Origin: Pseudarthrobacter sp. NamB4
GTDB lineage: Bacteria > Actinomycetota > Actinomycetes > Actinomycetales > Micrococcaceae
Direction of reading: 5' to 3'
DNA: 64,000 nt
Assembly (NCBI RefSeq): GCF_005796185.1
Contig: NZ_VAHM01000002.1
Location: forward strand, 186,001 to 250,000
A model generated the notes under the pieces. That model had not been told where the DNA came from, ran no database searches, and saw only the letters and a list, made by a program, of their open reading frames with translations. The translations under genes were made by a program, and so were the position numbers. Below are positions 35,282-44,061 of the stretch, in pieces (positions within the stretch are counted from its first letter, which is position 1; the number at the start of each line of letters is the position of its first letter).

Positions 35282-35594
35282 GTGTTTACCGGTCTCCGGG
35301 GAAAGTACAGGGCGGTGGTTGCGGCCCTGCGAGTTGACCTGGCGCACAACCGAGCCCAACTCTACCGGCCCCGCGCTGCGGGCCTGGAAACAGCACCGCT
35401 GCGTGGTGGAAAACCGCGGAAAAAGGGCATGAAAATGGTGCCGAACCGGATACGCCTCTCGGCGGTAGGCCGCTCTAGGCGGCTGATTGTTGAAGCCCGG
35501 GGGTTTCGCAGCTCGGCACCGATTTCAGTTTTCTACTTTGGCTGGCCCAAGTCAATCTTGACAGACGGGGCGGTGCCGGGGCAGCGTTGCCGCT
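35282..35594. other. Intergenic region, no gene seen
   Basis: This 313-base gap precedes the DUF47-pit operon and follows the stop of the next minus-strand gene. It presumably holds the promoter of DUF47-pit. No reading frame, strong hairpin or PHO-like direct repeat stands out. Confidence 0.6.
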
Positions 35595-36254
35595 TCAATC
35601 GAGTTCGCCCAGGCGCCACGCGTTCGCGGCGTGCTCCAGGTCCTCTGCAGTCTTCACCAGCTGGTGGGAGTTCCGGGTCAGCTTGCTGGCGTGCGCTTCG
35701 TTGCCGTGTTCGGCGCCGTCGGCGAGGGTGGCCTGACCGAGCGCCACCACGCGGCAGAAGGCTGCGGAACGTTCCAGCGCGACGTCGAACTCGCCGTCGA
35801 ACGCCCCGGAAAGGATGGCATCGGCCATGGCGCGCATTTCGTCGGCGCCCGGGGGCTCCGCCGCACCTGCAACGACGTTGGACACCTGGGCCGTGTCCCT
35901 GCCCGCGCGGAAGTAGACGGAAATGCGCTCCGGGTCCTGGACGGTGGCTGCACGCAGGGCATAAAGCCGCCACAACGCGCCGGGAAGCGAACGGGCGGGG
36001 CTTTCCGCCCACATCTCGGCGATGGCTTCCAGGCCCTGTTCGTCGGCGAGCTTCACCAGGCGTTCAGTGACCACGGGGTCGTCGCTGTCCCGGCCGTGGC
36101 GGACCAGTGCCTGGGCAGCAAGGTGCGCGGCTTCCGAGACCCGGGCGGGGTCAGCGCCGCCGGCAAACGGCTCGAAGTCGACGGGAGCGAAGGGCTTCGG
36201 CTTGTGGTGCCGGTTCGCGCCGCCGTAAGGACTGGATCCTGCTTGCTCACTCAT
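35595..36254 (-). CDS. Conserved actinobacterial hypothetical protein
   Basis: The 219-residue soluble protein is mostly helical. It starts MSEQAGSSPYGGANRHHKPK, with a disordered first 25 residues, and a helical core with LWRLYALRAATVQDPERISVYFRAG-like stretch near residue 90-115. Comparable Micrococcaceae proteins are sometimes labelled as RNA polymerase related, without evidence visible here. No catalytic motif or signal peptide. Confidence 0.65.
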   Translation of the reverse strand: MSEQAGSSPYGGANRHHKPKPFAPVDFEPFAGGADPARVSEAAHLAAQALVRHGRDSDDPVVTERLVKLADEQGLEAIAEMWAESPARSLPGALWRLYALRAATVQDPERISVYFRAGRDTAQVSNVVAGAAEPPGADEMRAMADAILSGAFDGEFDVALERSAAFCRVVALGQATLADGAEHGNEAHASKLTRNSHQLVKTAEDLEHAANAWRLGELD

Positions 36255-36445
36255 GCCCCCACGCTACTCCTGTGCCGAGGTGGAAATCGAGCGTCCGCTC
36301 CCTTACAGTCCGCGTGATTCCGCGGCCGACGGCGGATCACGGCTTGCGTGCGAACGTGCCGGAAAGCATGGGTTAGAGTATTAATGTCCAGAAATGGAAT
36401 GGGCCGCGGTTGGCCAGCCCCCAGGGTGCTGAACCATCGCGGCAG

Positions 36446-36518
36446 GGGCCTTTAGCTCAGTTGGTAGAGCATCGGACTTTTAATCCGTGGGTCGTGGGTT
36501 CGAGCCCCACAGGGCCCA
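36446..36518 (+). tRNA. tRNA-Lys (anticodon TTT)
   Basis: The acceptor arms GGGCCTT (36446-36452) and AGGGCCC (36511-36517) pair with one G-U. D-arm GCTCAGTTGGTAGAGC, anticodon loop CTTTTAA with anticodon TTT, and T-arm GTGGGTTCGAGCCCCAC are all present. CCA is not encoded. A terminator follows at 36539-36584. Confidence 0.97.
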
Positions 36519-36538
36519 CTCTTTAAGTGAAGAGTGGT

Positions 36539-36584
36539 ACGTCCCCGGCATCCTGGCAGCAGGTGCCGGGGACGTTTTCTTTTT
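36539..36584 (+). terminator. Rho-independent terminator after tRNA-Lys
   Basis: Arms ACGTCCCCGGCA (36539-36550) and TGCCGGGGACGT (36563-36574) form a perfect 12-bp stem, followed by TTTCTTTTT. It is the clearest intrinsic terminator in the window. Confidence 0.9.
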
Positions 36585-36605
36585 CCCGGCAGGCACAATA
36601 GGCAC

Positions 36606-37631
36606 ATGGCTAAAAGCAGCAAGGGGCGGATGCCGCGACTGGAAGACGTGGCGGACAGGGCAGGGGTTTCCCACCAGACCGTCTCCCGGGTGATCAACAA
36701 CCATCCCAATGTCAGCAAGGCAACGCGGGCCAAGGTGGAGGCCGCCATCGCCGAGCTGGGGTACCGCCGGAACACCGCGGCACGCAGCCTGGTGACCCGC
36801 CGCTCGCAGACCATCGGCGTCCTGGCCAGCGAGCTGTCCCAGTACGGCCCCGCGAACACCCTCCTGGGCGTGGAGCAGGCGGCCCGGGACGCGGGCTACT
36901 TCGTCAGCATCGCGGCCCTCCGCGAGGTCAGCCGGGAGGCCATTTCCGACGCCGTCAACCACTTCATGGACCAGGCCGTGGACGGGATCGCCGTCCTGGT
37001 GCCGCATGCGGACACCCTGACCGCCCTCGATGAAATGGAGCTGTCAGTGCCCGTGGTGGCGGTCGGATCCCTGGGCAACAGCAACGTCAGCGGGGCCATG
37101 GTGGACCAGCGCCGCGGCGCCCGGCTCGCCGTCGAACACCTCATCAGCCAGGGGCACCGCCGGATTGGCCACGTGGCGGGCCCGCGGGACTGGACTGACG
37201 GATCCGAACGCGCCGAAGGTTGGCGCGAGGCCCTGAGGGGTGCAGGCCTGGCTGACGACCTCCTGCTCGAAGGCGATTGGAGCGCCGGCAGTGGATACGG
37301 CATTGGGCGGAAACTCGCGGCTGACCGCCACGCCACAGCCCTCTTCGTCGGCAACGACCAGATGGCCCTCGGCCTGCTGCGTGCGTTCACTGAGGCTGGC
37401 GTCAGGGTGCCGGACGACGTCTCCGTCGTGGGGTTCGACGACCAGCCTGAATCGGCCTACTTCACCCCGCCGCTGACCACCGTCCGCCAGGACTTCGAGG
37501 AGCTTGGCCGGCGGTGTATGGACACCATGCTCAAGGAGATCGAGGCCGGCGCCGGCGTGAGCTCCACCGTGGTCACGCCGGAACTGGTACTCCGGGCAAG
37601 CACGGCGCCGCCTGCAGCCGGCCCCGGGTAA
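36606..37631 (+). CDS. LacI family transcriptional regulator (probable arabinose regulator)
   Basis: The 341-residue repressor has an N-terminal HTH (LEDVADRAGVSHQTVSRVIN near residues 11-30) with hinge helix NTAARSLVTRRSQTIGV, and a ribose-binding-like effector domain. The ATG at 36606 (MAKSSKGRMP) is used because the upstream frame runs through the tRNA terminator. It lies 1.1 kb before araBDA, whose upstream region holds a LacI-type operator, so control of arabinose genes is likely but inferred. Confidence 0.9.
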   Translation: MAKSSKGRMPRLEDVADRAGVSHQTVSRVINNHPNVSKATRAKVEAAIAELGYRRNTAARSLVTRRSQTIGVLASELSQYGPANTLLGVEQAARDAGYFVSIAALREVSREAISDAVNHFMDQAVDGIAVLVPHADTLTALDEMELSVPVVAVGSLGNSNVSGAMVDQRRGARLAVEHLISQGHRRIGHVAGPRDWTDGSERAEGWREALRGAGLADDLLLEGDWSAGSGYGIGRKLAADRHATALFVGNDQMALGLLRAFTEAGVRVPDDVSVVGFDDQPESAYFTPPLTTVRQDFEELGRRCMDTMLKEIEAGAGVSSTVVTPELVLRASTAPPAAGPG

Positions 37632-37786
37632 CCAGGCGGTCCGGCCGTAAGAAATCCCTGAAGAAATTCCCACGCAACTGCATCCAACTCTGATGCTGCA
37701 CCGGTAGTCGAGGTGGCGTGGCTGCCCGCCCGGATTGTTGGCATCACCAGGAACGTCATCTCGGATGCCTGGCGTGATCATCGCTC

Positions 37787-37939
37787 ATGGGCGTCATGAG
37801 CTCAGAGGCCGGAACGTTTGAGCTGCCTGCCGGTTTGGAGCTTTCGCAGTACCCGATCGTTGACGTCTCCGACGAGCCCATTGACGGCAATCCTGCCCAC
37901 CTAAGCGTCAGCATCGCCAGGGGCACCCTCAACACGTAG
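37787..37939 (+). pseudogene. Gene fragment resembling the C-terminal tail of an anti-sigma factor
   Basis: A 50-codon frame reads MGVMSSEAGTFELPAGLELS, then QYPIVDVSDEPIDGNPAHLS and ends VSIARGTLNT. Phrases such as PAGLELSQYPIVDVS and EPIDGNPAH recur at the C-terminal end of RskA-like anti-sigma factors of actinobacteria. The N-terminal and membrane parts are missing, with an in-frame TGA four codons upstream. It is probably a remnant. The family match is from memory and needs a search. Confidence 0.45.
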
Positions 37940-37989
37940 CTCAACTGTCGGCCCGGCCACGGCGTTTCATGCGGGACGAGCGGTCAGTG

Positions 37990-38478
37990 TCAGTGCCGGG
38001 GGCGGTTCAGCAGGGAACCCATCTTCGTCCACTGGGCCACCAGGACCATGACCACCAGGGCCGCCCCTGCGTGAAGGTGCAACATCAGGTGCAGGTCGTG
38101 GGAACGGGCATCCGGACCCGGTCCTGCCTGAGTGGACGCTTCCTGAAGTGCCGTTTCGCCGTGGCCGTGCCCGGGCAGGGAGAAACCGCTGGCGGTGGAA
38201 AAAGCGGCGAAGGCCAGGTGCAGCAACTGCTGTGCCAGCGCTGCGGTGAGGAGTACGCCCCACGCGGGGAGCCGCCGCTTGCCCAGCATCGATGCGCCCA
38301 TGCCCAGCAGGGCGGCCAGGGCCACCACGATAAGGACCGCCGGTGCCCGGCCCCCGGCCGCAAGATGGGCAACCAGGCCAAGCCCAGCGGACACCGGACC
38401 CGCGAGCCAGACGGGGGACAGGCTCCGGATGCCCCGTGTATTTTTACGGTCAGCGAAGGCCTCGCGTGCAGCTTCCAT
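37990..38478 (-). CDS. His-rich integral membrane protein
   Basis: The 162-residue protein has about four membrane helices (PVWLAGPVSAGLGLVAHLA; AVLIVVALAALLGMGASML; WGVLLTAALAQQLLHLAF; GAALVVMVLVAQW). Histidines cluster in the third loop (PGHGHGE) and before the last helix (SHDLHLMLHLHAG). GAAGGGGG lies directly before the ATG at 38478, preferring it over the ATG at 38496. Metal-related function is suggested by the His clusters but unproven. Confidence 0.65.
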   Translation of the reverse strand: MEAAREAFADRKNTRGIRSLSPVWLAGPVSAGLGLVAHLAAGGRAPAVLIVVALAALLGMGASMLGKRRLPAWGVLLTAALAQQLLHLAFAAFSTASGFSLPGHGHGETALQEASTQAGPGPDARSHDLHLMLHLHAGAALVVMVLVAQWTKMGSLLNRPRH

Positions 38479-38659
38479 GCATCCCCCTTCCGTCACTGTT
38501 TCCCCAGTCTCTCCTGCCCTTACCCGTTTAGCGAAGGCTTACGCCGCGAGCTCACCCACTTCGGCTTTCCGGCCGCCGTCTTCTCCGCCAGCGACTTTCC
38601 GCACAGCCTTCCCCAAGATCTCCCAGCCCGTGCCGCAATTCTGCTGTTGACTTCCTTGT

Positions 38660-38673
38660 TGTTAGCGCTCACA
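38660..38673 (+). promoter_or_regulatory. Candidate LacI-type operator before araB
   Basis: TGTTAGCGCTCACA is a near-perfect 14-bp palindrome around a central CG, matching one base short of TGTTAGCGCTAACA, a form common among LacI-family repressors. It lies 46 bases before the araB start, downstream of a TTGACT hexamer at 38647-38652. Confidence 0.6.
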
Positions 38674-38718
38674 CTGATATGCAAACCGCACAGTCGCGGT
38701 AGCTACGGAGGAAGTTTT

Positions 38719-40467
38719 ATGGACGCAGTGGACGCCCCGGATGCCTTTGTCATCGGTGTTGACTATGGAACGCTCTCGGGCCGGGCAGTGGTGGTGCGGG
38801 TACGCGACGGCAAGGAACTCGGCAGCGGAGTTTATGACTATCCCCACGCGGTGGTGACCGATGCCCTGCCTGAGGATGTGGCTGGCCGTGGGGCTGATGG
38901 AAAAATCCTCCGGCTTCCCGGGGAGTGGGCCCTTCAGGTGCCCAACGACTACCGCGACGTTCTCCGCAACGCAGTGCCCGCCGCCGTCGCCGACGCCGGT
39001 ATCGACCTGGCTGCCGTCGTCGGAATTGCCACTGACTTCACCGCCTGCACCATGGTGCCGGTCGCGGCCGACGGCACGCCGCTGAACGAGCTGGACCGCT
39101 TCCGGAACCGCCCTCACGCGTATGTGAAGCTGTGGCGCCACCACGCGGCGCAACCGCAGGCGGACCGGATTAACAAGCTGGCCGCCGAGCGCGGCGAAGA
39201 ATGGCTTCCCCGGTATGGCGGGCTCATCTCCTCCGAATGGGAGTTCGCCAAGGGACTGCAGCTCCTTGAAGAGGACCCGGAAGCTTACGCGGAGATGGAC
39301 CACTGGGTGGAGGCTGCGGACTGGATCGTCTGGCAGCTCTGCGGCCTGTATGTCCGGAATGCCTGCACCGCAGGGTACAAGGGCATTTACCAGGACGGGA
39401 GCTACCCGTCGGAGGACTTCCTGGCTGAGCTGAACCCTGATTTCAAGGACTTTGTCAGCAGCAAGCTGGACCACACCATCGGCCGGCTGGGCGACGCTGC
39501 CGGCACCCTCACCGCGGAGGCAGCGGCATGGACCGGCCTCCCGGAAGGCATCGCCGTCGCCGTGGGAAACGTGGATGCCCACGTCACTGCCCCCGCGGCG
39601 AAAGCTGTGGATCCGGGCCAGCTGGTGGCCATCATGGGCACCTCCACCTGCCACGTTATGAACGGCACCGAACTGCGCGAAGTGCCGGGCATGTGCGGCG
39701 TGGTGGACGGCGGAATCGTGGACGGCCTGTGGGGCTACGAGGCCGGCCAATCCGGGGTGGGTGACATCTTCGGCTGGTTCACCAAGTACGGAGTTCCGCC
39801 CGAATACCATCAGGCTGCTGAGGAAGCGGGGCTGGGCATCCACGAGTACCTCACCGAACTTGCCTCCCGCCAGGTGATCGGCGAACACGGGCTCATGGCC
39901 CTGGACTGGCATTCGGGCAACCGCTCGGTGCTGGTGGACCACGAGCTGTCCGGGATCGTGGTGGGGCAGACCCTCGCCACCCGCCCGGAGGACACGTACC
40001 GGGCACTGCTGGAAGCGACCGCCTTCGGCACCCGGACCATCGTGGACGCGTTCCGTGACGCCGGGGTGCCGGTGAAGGAGTTCATTGTGGCCGGCGGCCT
40101 GCTCAAGAACCCCCTGCTGATGCAGATCTACGCGGACGTCACAGGACTGCAGCTTTCCACGATCGGTTCGGCGCAGGGCCCGGCCCTGGGTTCGGCAATC
40201 CATGCAGCTGTCGCCGCCGGCAGATATGCCGACATCAGGGAAGCGGCAGCAGCCATGGGGTCGGAACCGGGCGAAGTGTACACGCCCATTCCGGCAAACG
40301 TGGCCGCCTACGAGGAGCTTTTCCGGGAGTACAAGACCCTCCATGACTACTTTGGCCGGGGCGCCAACGATGTGATGCATCGGCTTAAGGCAATCCAGCG
40401 GAGGGCTGCCGGCCCGCTTTTGGCTTCGGATGCCGCTTCCGTGAGTGCCGTGGAGGTGTCCGCATGA
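38719..40467 (+). CDS. araB: L-ribulokinase
   Basis: The 582-residue FGGY-family kinase phosphorylates L-ribulose at C5. The N-terminal ATPase motif is VIGVDYGTLSGRAVVVRV; the AraB-specific DFTACTMVPV, WKLWRHHAAQ-like VKLWRHHAAQ and GTSTCHVM follow, with the second ATP-site block FIVAGGLLKNPLLMQIYADV. The ATG at 38719 has GGAGGAAG upstream. First gene of araBDA. Confidence 0.95.
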   Translation: MDAVDAPDAFVIGVDYGTLSGRAVVVRVRDGKELGSGVYDYPHAVVTDALPEDVAGRGADGKILRLPGEWALQVPNDYRDVLRNAVPAAVADAGIDLAAVVGIATDFTACTMVPVAADGTPLNELDRFRNRPHAYVKLWRHHAAQPQADRINKLAAERGEEWLPRYGGLISSEWEFAKGLQLLEEDPEAYAEMDHWVEAADWIVWQLCGLYVRNACTAGYKGIYQDGSYPSEDFLAELNPDFKDFVSSKLDHTIGRLGDAAGTLTAEAAAWTGLPEGIAVAVGNVDAHVTAPAAKAVDPGQLVAIMGTSTCHVMNGTELREVPGMCGVVDGGIVDGLWGYEAGQSGVGDIFGWFTKYGVPPEYHQAAEEAGLGIHEYLTELASRQVIGEHGLMALDWHSGNRSVLVDHELSGIVVGQTLATRPEDTYRALLEATAFGTRTIVDAFRDAGVPVKEFIVAGGLLKNPLLMQIYADVTGLQLSTIGSAQGPALGSAIHAAVAAGRYADIREAAAAMGSEPGEVYTPIPANVAAYEELFREYKTLHDYFGRGANDVMHRLKAIQRRAAGPLLASDAASVSAVEVSA

Positions 40468-41159
40468 GCACGGCACTTCAGGAAACGATTGCCCGCGTAC
40501 GGGAGGAAGTGTGCGCGCTGCATGCGGAGCTGACCCGCTACGGGCTCGTGGTGTGGACGGCCGGGAATGTTTCGGCCAGGGTCCCCGGCCACGAGTTGAT
40601 GGTGATCAAGCCCTCCGGCATCTCCTACCAGGACCTGACCCCGGAACAGATGGTGGTCACTGACCTATATGGCGCGCCCGTGCCAGGAAACGCGGACGGT
40701 GTCTGGGGCAACCCGCCGCTGTCACCGTCGTCGGACACTGCTGCCCATGCCTACGTCTACCGGCACATGCCCGAGGTGGGCGGCGTGGTGCACACCCACT
40801 CCACCTACGCCACCGCCTGGGCAGCCCGCGGGGAGGCGATCCCGTGCGTGCTGACCATGATGAGTGACGAGTTCGGCGGCGAGATCCCGGTGGGGCCCTT
40901 CGCGCTGATCGGGGACGATTCGATTGGCCACGGCATCGTGGAGACGCTGAAGAACTCCAATTCCCCGGCGGTGCTGATGCAGAACCACGGACCATTTACC
41001 ATCGGCAAGGATCCCAAATCTGCCGTCAAGGCTGCCGTCATGTGCGAGGAAGTGGCCCGCACGGTCCACATCGCCCGGCAGCTCGGCGAGCCGCTGCCCA
41101 TCGACCAGGGCCACATTGATTCCCTCTACAGCCGCTACCAGAACGTCTACGGCCAATAG
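40464..41159 (+). CDS. araD: L-ribulose-5-phosphate 4-epimerase
   Basis: The 231-residue class II aldolase/epimerase makes D-xylulose 5-phosphate. The zinc ligands lie in [12 protein letters not shown] (two His) and the further His in [12 protein letters not shown]. The phosphate site includes NVSAR and PSGISY. It overlaps araB by four bases (ATGA). Confidence 0.95.
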   Translation: MSTALQETIARVREEVCALHAELTRYGLVVWTAGNVSARVPGHELMVIKPSGISYQDLTPEQMVVTDLYGAPVPGNADGVWGNPPLSPSSDTAAHAYVYRHMPEVGGVVHTHSTYATAWAARGEAIPCVLTMMSDEFGGEIPVGPFALIGDDSIGHGIVETLKNSNSPAVLMQNHGPFTIGKDPKSAVKAAVMCEEVARTVHIARQLGEPLPIDQGHIDSLYSRYQNVYGQ

Positions 41160-41205
41160 CCCCGGCCCTTGCCCGCCCGGCCCCACACACTTTCCAGGAG
41201 AACCC

Positions 41206-42726
41206 ATGAGCACCGCAGCATCCACTTCCCTCGACGGCTACGAGATCTGGTTCCTCACCGGCAGCCAGCACCTCTACGGGGAGGACGTTCTGAAACAGGT
41301 CGCCGCCCAGTCGCAGGAGATCGCCACCCAGCTCAACGCGAGCTCCGCCGTTCCTGTGCGGATTGTCTGGAAGCCGGTCCTGACGGACTCGGAGGCCATC
41401 CGCCGCACGGCACTGGAGGCGAACTCGGATGATTCCGTCATCGGTGTCACCGCCTGGATGCACACCTTCAGCCCCGCCAAGATGTGGATCCAGGGCCTGG
41501 ACCTGCTCCGCAAGCCGCTGCTGCACCTGCACACCCAGGCCAATCGCGACCTGCCGTGGGCGGACATCGACTTCGACTTCATGAACCTCAACCAGGCAGC
41601 GCACGGCGACCGTGAGTTCGGGTACATCCAGTCCCGCCTGGGCATCGCCCGGAAGACCGTCGTCGGACACGTCTCCAACCCCGAGGTGGCGCGGCAGGTG
41701 GGGTCATGGCAGCGTGCCGCCGCCGGCTGGGCCGCGGTCCGCACCCTGAAGCTGACCCGCTTCGGCGACAACATGCGCAACGTCGCCGTCACCGAGGGCG
41801 ACAAGACAGAGGCGGAGTTGCGCTTCGGCGTCGCTGTCAACACCTGGTCCGTGAACGAGCTCGGCGACGCCGTGCACGGCGCGGAGGAGTCTGACGTCGA
41901 CACCCTGGTTGCCGAGTACGAGGACGTTTATGACGTGGTGCCGGAGCTCCGCGCGGGGGCGGCCCGGCACGAATCGTTGCGCTACGGGGCCCGGATCGAA
42001 CTGGGCCTGCGCAGCTTCCTGGAAGCGAACGGCTCGGCGGCGTTCACCACTTCCTTCGAGGACCTCGGCGCGCTCCGCCAGCTTCCCGGCCTTGCGGTCC
42101 AGCGGCTGATGGCCGCGGGCTATGGCTTCGGCGCCGAAGGGGACTGGAAGACGGCCATCCTGGTGCGGGCCGCCAAGGTGATGGGCGCCGGCCTGCCCGG
42201 CGGCGCCTCGCTGATGGAGGACTACACCTACCACCTGGAACCGGGAGCGGAAAAGATCCTGGGCGCGCACATGCTGGAGGTCTGCCCCTCCCTGACGGCC
42301 GACAAGCCGCGGCTGGAAATCCACCCGCTGGGCATCGGCGGCAAGGAGGACCCGGTGCGCCTGGTGTTCGACGCCGATGCCTCCCCGGGCGTCGTCGTCG
42401 CCCTGTCAGACATGCGGGACCGGTTCCGCCTGGTGGCTAACGCCGTCGACGTGGTCCCCCTGGGCCAGCCGTTGCCCAACCTGCCCGTGGCCCGTGCACT
42501 CTGGCAGCCCAAGCCGGACTTCGCCACGTCCGCTGCCGCCTGGCTCACCGCCGGCGCCGCACACCACACCGTGCTCTCGACCCAGGTGGGGATGGAGGTC
42601 TTCGAGGACTTCGCAGAAATCGCCAAAACCGAACTGCTGACCATCGATGAGGGAACCACCGTCCGGCAGTTCAAGAAGGACTTGAACTGGAACGCCGCCT
42701 ACTACCGGCTGGCCAGCGGGATCTAG
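41206..42726 (+). CDS. araA: L-arabinose isomerase
   Basis: The 506-residue enzyme converts L-arabinose to L-ribulose with Mn2+. Family motifs are clear: [14 protein letters not shown] at the N-terminus, the catalytic Glu in [18 protein letters not shown], the next in [11 protein letters not shown], and a metal His in [13 protein letters not shown]. The start ATG at 41206 has AGGAG upstream; an in-frame upstream ATG lies inside araD. It completes araBDA. Confidence 0.96.
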   Translation: MSTAASTSLDGYEIWFLTGSQHLYGEDVLKQVAAQSQEIATQLNASSAVPVRIVWKPVLTDSEAIRRTALEANSDDSVIGVTAWMHTFSPAKMWIQGLDLLRKPLLHLHTQANRDLPWADIDFDFMNLNQAAHGDREFGYIQSRLGIARKTVVGHVSNPEVARQVGSWQRAAAGWAAVRTLKLTRFGDNMRNVAVTEGDKTEAELRFGVAVNTWSVNELGDAVHGAEESDVDTLVAEYEDVYDVVPELRAGAARHESLRYGARIELGLRSFLEANGSAAFTTSFEDLGALRQLPGLAVQRLMAAGYGFGAEGDWKTAILVRAAKVMGAGLPGGASLMEDYTYHLEPGAEKILGAHMLEVCPSLTADKPRLEIHPLGIGGKEDPVRLVFDADASPGVVVALSDMRDRFRLVANAVDVVPLGQPLPNLPVARALWQPKPDFATSAAAWLTAGAAHHTVLSTQVGMEVFEDFAEIAKTELLTIDEGTTVRQFKKDLNWNAAYYRLASGI

Positions 42727-42791
42727 CGTTAAGCCATCCTGTTCAGCTGTCAGGGCACAGGTCTGGCTACGGCTGGCAGGATAATCGGCGG

Positions 42792-43748
42792 CTAGTGGCC
42801 GAAGTGGGCCCGCGGGGGACCCTCGGGCAGCCGTTCCAGGATATCCTCGGCCACCTGCCGGACCTTGATGTTCCGGTGGCTTGAAGCCTTGGCCAGGATG
42901 GAGAAGGCCTCGTGGTACGAGCACCTGTTCTGGGCCATGATCACTCCGCAGGCGACATTGATGGAGGTGCGGCTGTCCAGGGCCGAGCGCAGGTCCGCGG
43001 CCATGGACTTGGCGGCATGGAGTTCAATGGCCATGTCGAGGCTCTTCGCCGCAAGCCCGGCGAAGGTGCGTACCTCCGCTATGACCTGCAGCGGGAATGC
43101 TTTGGCATCCTGGGCAAAAAGTGCCAGTCCTGCTGCCGTCCCCCCGGCGCCGGCTTCGTGGTCAGGCGTGGAGCCTCCTGCGCCCTCGGTTCCTGCGGCA
43201 CCATGTCCTACCCGGAGCCGCACCCCCATGGCGCTGCCGAATCCAGCCATCTGCAAATGCCTGGAGTACCGCGGCCAGCGGAAATCCGCGTTCCGTTGCA
43301 GCACAGCCACGGGATGGCCGCCGGCCAGTACCTCATAGAGGGGACCTTCCTCAAAGTCCTGTTCGTGCTCCAGGAGCTCGATCACCTCATCGGAGGTGCC
43401 GGTTACGGCCGGGTTCCGCTTCGGCTGGTGAACCACCACTCCACAATCGACCTGCAGGCCTGTTGCCCGGGAAACTGCCTGGACAGTGGCCGCAGCGAGC
43501 CGGTCAAGGGATTCGCGCAGGCCGTGGGTGCCGGTCACCAGGTCAAGCAGGATGCCTTCATGGCTTCCGGCCCCCGCAGGGGTCTCTCCTGACTGCGGCT
43601 GCCGGTGGTCCGGCTTGTGCTGGGAACGAAGAGGGCCGGCGACGGCTGGGGGAGAGGCCTTGGTCTCAAAGGCCTCCTCGTCGCCGGCCCCGCCTATTGC
43701 CCGAGTCCTGTGGACCGGGAAACCGGAGCCTATCCCTCGTCTGTGCAT
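42792..43748 (-). CDS. GAF-ANTAR domain regulator
   Basis: The frame gives 318 residues. Residues 1-70 look like a poorly conserved leader, so the true start may be further in. A GAF domain spans about 75-250 (ESLDRLAAATVQAVSRATG; VRTFAGLAAKSLDMAIELHA). The C-terminal ANTAR RNA-binding helices follow (SALDSRTSINVACGVIMAQN, SYHEAFSILAKASSHRNIKV). ANTAR proteins relieve transcription termination by binding paired hexaloop hairpins. The ligand and target are unknown. It converges with araA. Confidence 0.85.
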   Translation of the reverse strand: MHRRGIGSGFPVHRTRAIGGAGDEEAFETKASPPAVAGPLRSQHKPDHRQPQSGETPAGAGSHEGILLDLVTGTHGLRESLDRLAAATVQAVSRATGLQVDCGVVVHQPKRNPAVTGTSDEVIELLEHEQDFEEGPLYEVLAGGHPVAVLQRNADFRWPRYSRHLQMAGFGSAMGVRLRVGHGAAGTEGAGGSTPDHEAGAGGTAAGLALFAQDAKAFPLQVIAEVRTFAGLAAKSLDMAIELHAAKSMAADLRSALDSRTSINVACGVIMAQNRCSYHEAFSILAKASSHRNIKVRQVAEDILERLPEGPPRAHFGH

Positions 43749-44029
43749 TGCAGTCTCACACCCCCTAGTGAGCCAGTACTACGACCAGGAAAGGTCTTGT
43801 CTCTTAGAAAAACCTAATTCGGCTGCAGTGCGGGGAGAATGCGTAAGCAGTACCCGAATTTGAGATTAGGTAGTACTTGGATTCCAGCTGCATCCGGCCG
43901 TTTACAGCATTGCCGCAGGTCAGTGCAGCGCTGCCTTGAGCGAATGCCTGGCGGACCCGCAGGGGTGCTGCCCGGCAAGTCCCCATCCAGATCGCTTGAC
44001 TCTTGGGACGGCAGCATCAACAATATTTC
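43749..44029. other. Intergenic region upstream of the arabinofuranosidase
   Basis: About 280 bases between divergent genes with no supported reading frame. A possible -35 hexamer TTGACT is at 43996-44001 and CAATAT at 44021-44026 (spacer 19, suboptimal). The operator at 44030-44041 follows. Confidence 0.4.
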
Positions 44030-44041
44030 TATAACGTTGTA
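44030..44041 (+). promoter_or_regulatory. Candidate LacI-type operator before the GH51 gene
   Basis: TATAACGTTGTA is a palindrome with one mismatch pair around a central AACGTT, a typical LacI-family core. It lies 20 bases before the start codon, where binding would block transcription. Confidence 0.5.
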
Positions 44042-44061
44042 AAAGAAACGAGGACGTTTTC

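Noticed and set aside
37756..37944. 62-codon minus-strand frame
   Set aside because: Antisense of the anti-sigma-like fragment, which makes better protein sequence on the plus strand.
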